Assembly (NCBI GenBank): GCA_002471375.1
Contig: DKPV01000053.1
Location: 6,858 to 14,504, forward strand
Direction of reading: 5' to 3'
From: Flavobacteriales bacterium UBA7325
GTDB lineage: Bacteria; Bacteroidota; Bacteroidia; Flavobacteriales_D; Crocinitomicaceae
DNA: 7,647 nucleotides
In this document: piece after piece, positions 6,268 through 7,647 of the stretch
How the letters are laid out: every line of letters starts with the position of its first letter
Position numbering within the stretch: position 1 is the stretch's first letter
Position numbers and translations under genes: made by a program
Notes under the pieces: model-generated
Database searches by the model: none
Seen by the model: only the letters and a program-made list of their open reading frames with translations
What the model was told of the DNA's origin: nothing

Positions 6268-6390
6268 ATGAATAAATCAATTAAAAAGACGAATAGGATT
6301 AAAAGAGTGGGGTGGATTGCCTTTGCATTCTTTCTCATAAAAGGGCTCTTTTGGCTAGCATTAGCCCTTGGTTTGTTTAAAACACTATAA
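6268..6390 (+). CDS. 40-residue single-pass membrane protein
   Basis: ATG to TAA encodes 40 residues. A strongly basic N-terminus (MNKSIKKTNRIKR) is followed by VGWIAFAFFLIKGLFWLALA and a short hydrophobic end (LGLFKTL). The layout is one inner-membrane helix (about residues 14-37) with the basic end inside by the positive-inside rule. A Lys-Gly pair (25-26) interrupts the helix. Small proteins of this shape (basic start, then GW-x-AF-x-FFLIKGL) are familiar in Bacteroidota, but I know no function. It is transcribed divergently from the haem operon, and the putative operators lie between the two promoters. The reverse-strand frame over the same DNA is judged a shadow. Confidence 0.65.
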   Translation: MNKSIKKTNRIKRVGWIAFAFFLIKGLFWLALALGLFKTL

Positions 6391-6622
6391 GACACATTTT
6401 CTTCGCTTCCCTTGTCACGATTGCATTCAACCAGAATAAATCAACATATTTATTATAATTTGGCAGGGCTACTTAACAGACCATAAACAAATGAGGGGAA
6501 TGTGTGGTTCGAATGGTTAGATCCCATATCGGCTCTACTTAGCATTCGTTAACAAATCGACAATTTTCATACAGCCTCAATTAATAATTGAGAAGATTCA
6601 AGTCTAATTGCGGTTCAAAGAG
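6391..6622. other. gene-less stretch before a strong terminator
   Basis: With 6654-6765 this gap totals about 375 bases without a convincing coding frame on either strand. It holds a TATAAT within TTATTATAATTTGG near 6450-6463, a perfect 7-bp hairpin CTCAATT-AAT-AATTGAG (6576-6592), and a GGTTCAA copy (6612-6618) that repeats the 5' arm of the following terminator. It could be a long 3' UTR of the 40-residue gene or a small RNA ending at the terminator; I cannot decide which. Confidence 0.4.
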
Positions 6623-6653
6623 AAAAGGTTCAACGAAAGTTGAGCCTTTTTTT
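6623..6653 (+). terminator. rho-independent terminator
   Basis: AAAAGGTTCAAC (6623-6634) pairs with GTTGAGCCTTTT (6639-6650) through 12 bp with one G-U pair, capped by a GAAA tetraloop (6635-6638) and followed by an unbroken T run to 6653. It ends plus-strand transcription 233 bases beyond the 40-residue gene and insulates the next gene. Confidence 0.85.
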
Positions 6654-6712
6654 GTTTATTACCGTTGGGAATTTTATGTCAGGTAGTTCGCTTTCAGTCG
6701 TTCGTCAAGTAC

Positions 6713-6720
6713 TAATTTTG
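6713..6720 (+). promoter_or_regulatory. -7 element for the BNR/VPS10-type gene
   Basis: TAATTTTG is an exact TAnnTTTG match 45 bases before the ATG at 6766. The best upstream partner is TTC at 6687-6689 (23-base spacing), a near match to TTG. It lies just past the terminator, as expected for a new transcription unit. Confidence 0.45.
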
Positions 6721-6765
6721 TTTCCCCACTTTGGATTATTATCTTGAGACTCCAAAAGCTAGAAC

Positions 6766-7647
6766 ATGAAACAACCATTGCTTATATTCCTTTCACTATT
6801 ATTCTTGAACTCCTTTGTGCTCTTGGCACAAGAGGATAGAAGTGAAGATGCTTTCCCAGCAATTAACAGTAAGCTCGACTATCGATGTATCGGTCCATTT
6901 CGAGGAGGGAGATCAGCTGCTGTCACTGGGGTTGAAGGAAACCCAATGCTTTTCTACATGGGGGCAACCGGGGGTGGAGTTTGGAAAACTGAAAACGGAG
7001 GTTCCACTTGGAAGAACATGTCCGATGGTTATTTTGGTGGATCTATTGGCGCGATTGAAGTGTCAAAATCACACAAGAATGTTATCTATGTAGGGGGTGG
7101 AGAAGTCACGATTCGAGGTAATGTTTCACCTGGAACTGGAATGTATAAATCCATTGATGGTGGACGAAGCTGGAAATCAATTGGGTTGCAAAATTCAAGA
7201 CATATTCCTCGCGTACGTGTACATCCCAAGAATCCCAATATTGTGTATGCTGCAGTCTTAGGAGATTTATTTAAGGATTCTGAAGAACGGGGAGTCTATA
7301 AGTCGATAGATGGCGGTGACACATGGGAACGTGTTCTTTTTGCAAACAAGCGAAGTGGAGCTGTGGATTTGATTTTAGATCCAGTGAATCCAGATATTCT
7401 TTACGCAAGTACATGGAATGTTCGTAGAAGTCCCTACGATTTCTCATCTGGAGGTGAGGGTTCTGCACTTTGGAAATCAAGCGATGGAGGAAAAACTTGG
7501 GAATCATTGATGGATAATAAAGGGATGCCTGAGGGCACATCTGGGATTATTGGTGTAACAGTTTCTCCGGTTAATCCCGATCGTGTTTGGACGATTATTG
7601 AAAATGATAAGGGTGGCGTGTTTCGTTCGGATGATGGTGGCGACACA
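6766..7647 (+). CDS. secreted BNR/VPS10 (sortilin-like) beta-propeller protein, 3' end outside the window
   Basis: The ATG at 6766 opens a frame that is uninterrupted for 294 codons to the right edge. Residues 1-22 are a signal peptide (MKQPLLIFLSLLFLNSFVLLAQ). After it come 'YRCIGPFRGGRSAAVTGV' and at least five Asp-box (BNR) motifs, each a beta-propeller hairpin: TENGGSTW (75-82), SIDGGRSW (129-136), SIDGGDTW (180-187), SSDGGKTW (238-245) and SDDGGDT (288-294, cut off), spaced about 50-58 residues. This is the N-terminal propeller of the large family annotated as VPS10/sortilin-like or 'glycosyl hydrolase' proteins in Bacteroidota, usually around 1000 residues. No hydrolase active site can be identified here, so enzymatic activity is not claimed. 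It has its own -7 element and is separated from upstream genes by a terminator. Whether it ends in a T9SS domain cannot be seen. Confidence 0.85.
   Translation, partial: MKQPLLIFLSLLFLNSFVLLAQEDRSEDAFPAINSKLDYRCIGPFRGGRSAAVTGVEGNPMLFYMGATGGGVWKTENGGSTWKNMSDGYFGGSIGAIEVSKSHKNVIYVGGGEVTIRGNVSPGTGMYKSIDGGRSWKSIGLQNSRHIPRVRVHPKNPNIVYAAVLGDLFKDSEERGVYKSIDGGDTWERVLFANKRSGAVDLILDPVNPDILYASTWNVRRSPYDFSSGGEGSALWKSSDGGKTWESLMDNKGMPEGTSGIIGVTVSPVNPDRVWTIIENDKGGVFRSDDGGDT

Noticed and set aside
6195..6395. Minus-strand 66-codon frame over the divergent region
   Set aside because: It overlaps the plus-strand 40-residue gene, which has a better membrane-protein layout and promoter. The minus frame covers the putative plus-strand promoter and has no recognisable domain.
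6508..6537. tRNA-3'-end-like string (TTCGAAT ... CCCATATCGGCTC) resembling the tRNA end at 1-20, as a possible attachment-site copy of an island
   Set aside because: The T-loop is separated from the acceptor-like part by extra bases, no 5' tRNA half or integrase is present, and the match is too short and broken to claim an att site.
6815..7093. Plus-strand 92-codon frame
   Set aside because: It lies inside the BNR/VPS10 gene in another frame and has no family features.
7271..7646. Minus-strand frames at the right end
   Set aside because: They are shadows of the repetitive Asp-box coding sequence on the plus strand.
1..7647. CRISPR array, toxin-antitoxin, phage or known defence genes
   Set aside because: No regularly spaced repeats, nuclease, transposase, integrase or paired toxin-antitoxin frames were seen on either strand.

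Overview
The window looks like chromosomal DNA of a Bacteroidota bacterium, most likely of the Flavobacteriales. The evidence is a type IX secretion (T9SS) C-terminal sorting domain, a TonB receptor with an N-terminal carboxypeptidase-regulatory-like domain, HmuY-family proteins, weak Shine-Dalgarno sites with A/T-rich leaders, and promoters fitting the Bacteroidota pattern TTG-N17-23-TAnnTTTG. No finer taxonomy is justified.

Layout. Positions 1-20 are the 3' end of a tRNA, followed by its rho-independent terminator (28-70). Joined directly to the terminator is the C-terminal third of a voltage-gated-type K+ channel (to 286), which has lost its voltage sensor, S5 and start. On the minus strand, 444-1106 encodes a di-iron hemerythrin-like protein of the RIC (YtfE/ScdA) type. 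Positions 6063 down to 1221, also minus strand, form a compact four-gene operon: a HmuY-like protein with a T9SS sorting domain, a small Cys-rich (zinc-ribbon-like) protein, a TonB-dependent receptor with a haem-receptor-type FRAP/His/NxxL signature, and a second HmuY-like protein that is a lipoprotein. The last three genes overlap one another (TGATG, and an 11-base overlap), so their translation is probably coupled. A divergent 40-residue membrane protein lies at 6268-6390 (+). A gene-poor stretch follows, with a strong terminator at 6623-6653, and then the first 294 codons of a secreted BNR/VPS10-type beta-propeller protein run off the right edge (6766-7647, +).

How the genes may work together. 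The operon reads as a surface haem-acquisition system: the two HmuY-like proteins would capture haem at different locations (T9SS-exported and lipid-anchored) and pass it to the TonB receptor for import. The roles are inferred from families. Haem binding cannot be seen in the sequence.

The most interesting new observation is regulatory. A 20-base element, roughly ATACyAyAAAmrkGkTATTT on the plus strand, occurs twice, 32 bases apart, immediately upstream of the operon promoter. A third copy (16/20 identical to the first) occurs in the same orientation upstream of the RIC-like gene. This suggests one regulator controls haem uptake and iron-centre protection together. A possible frameshifted 28-codon membrane peptide hides in the gap between the first two operon genes.
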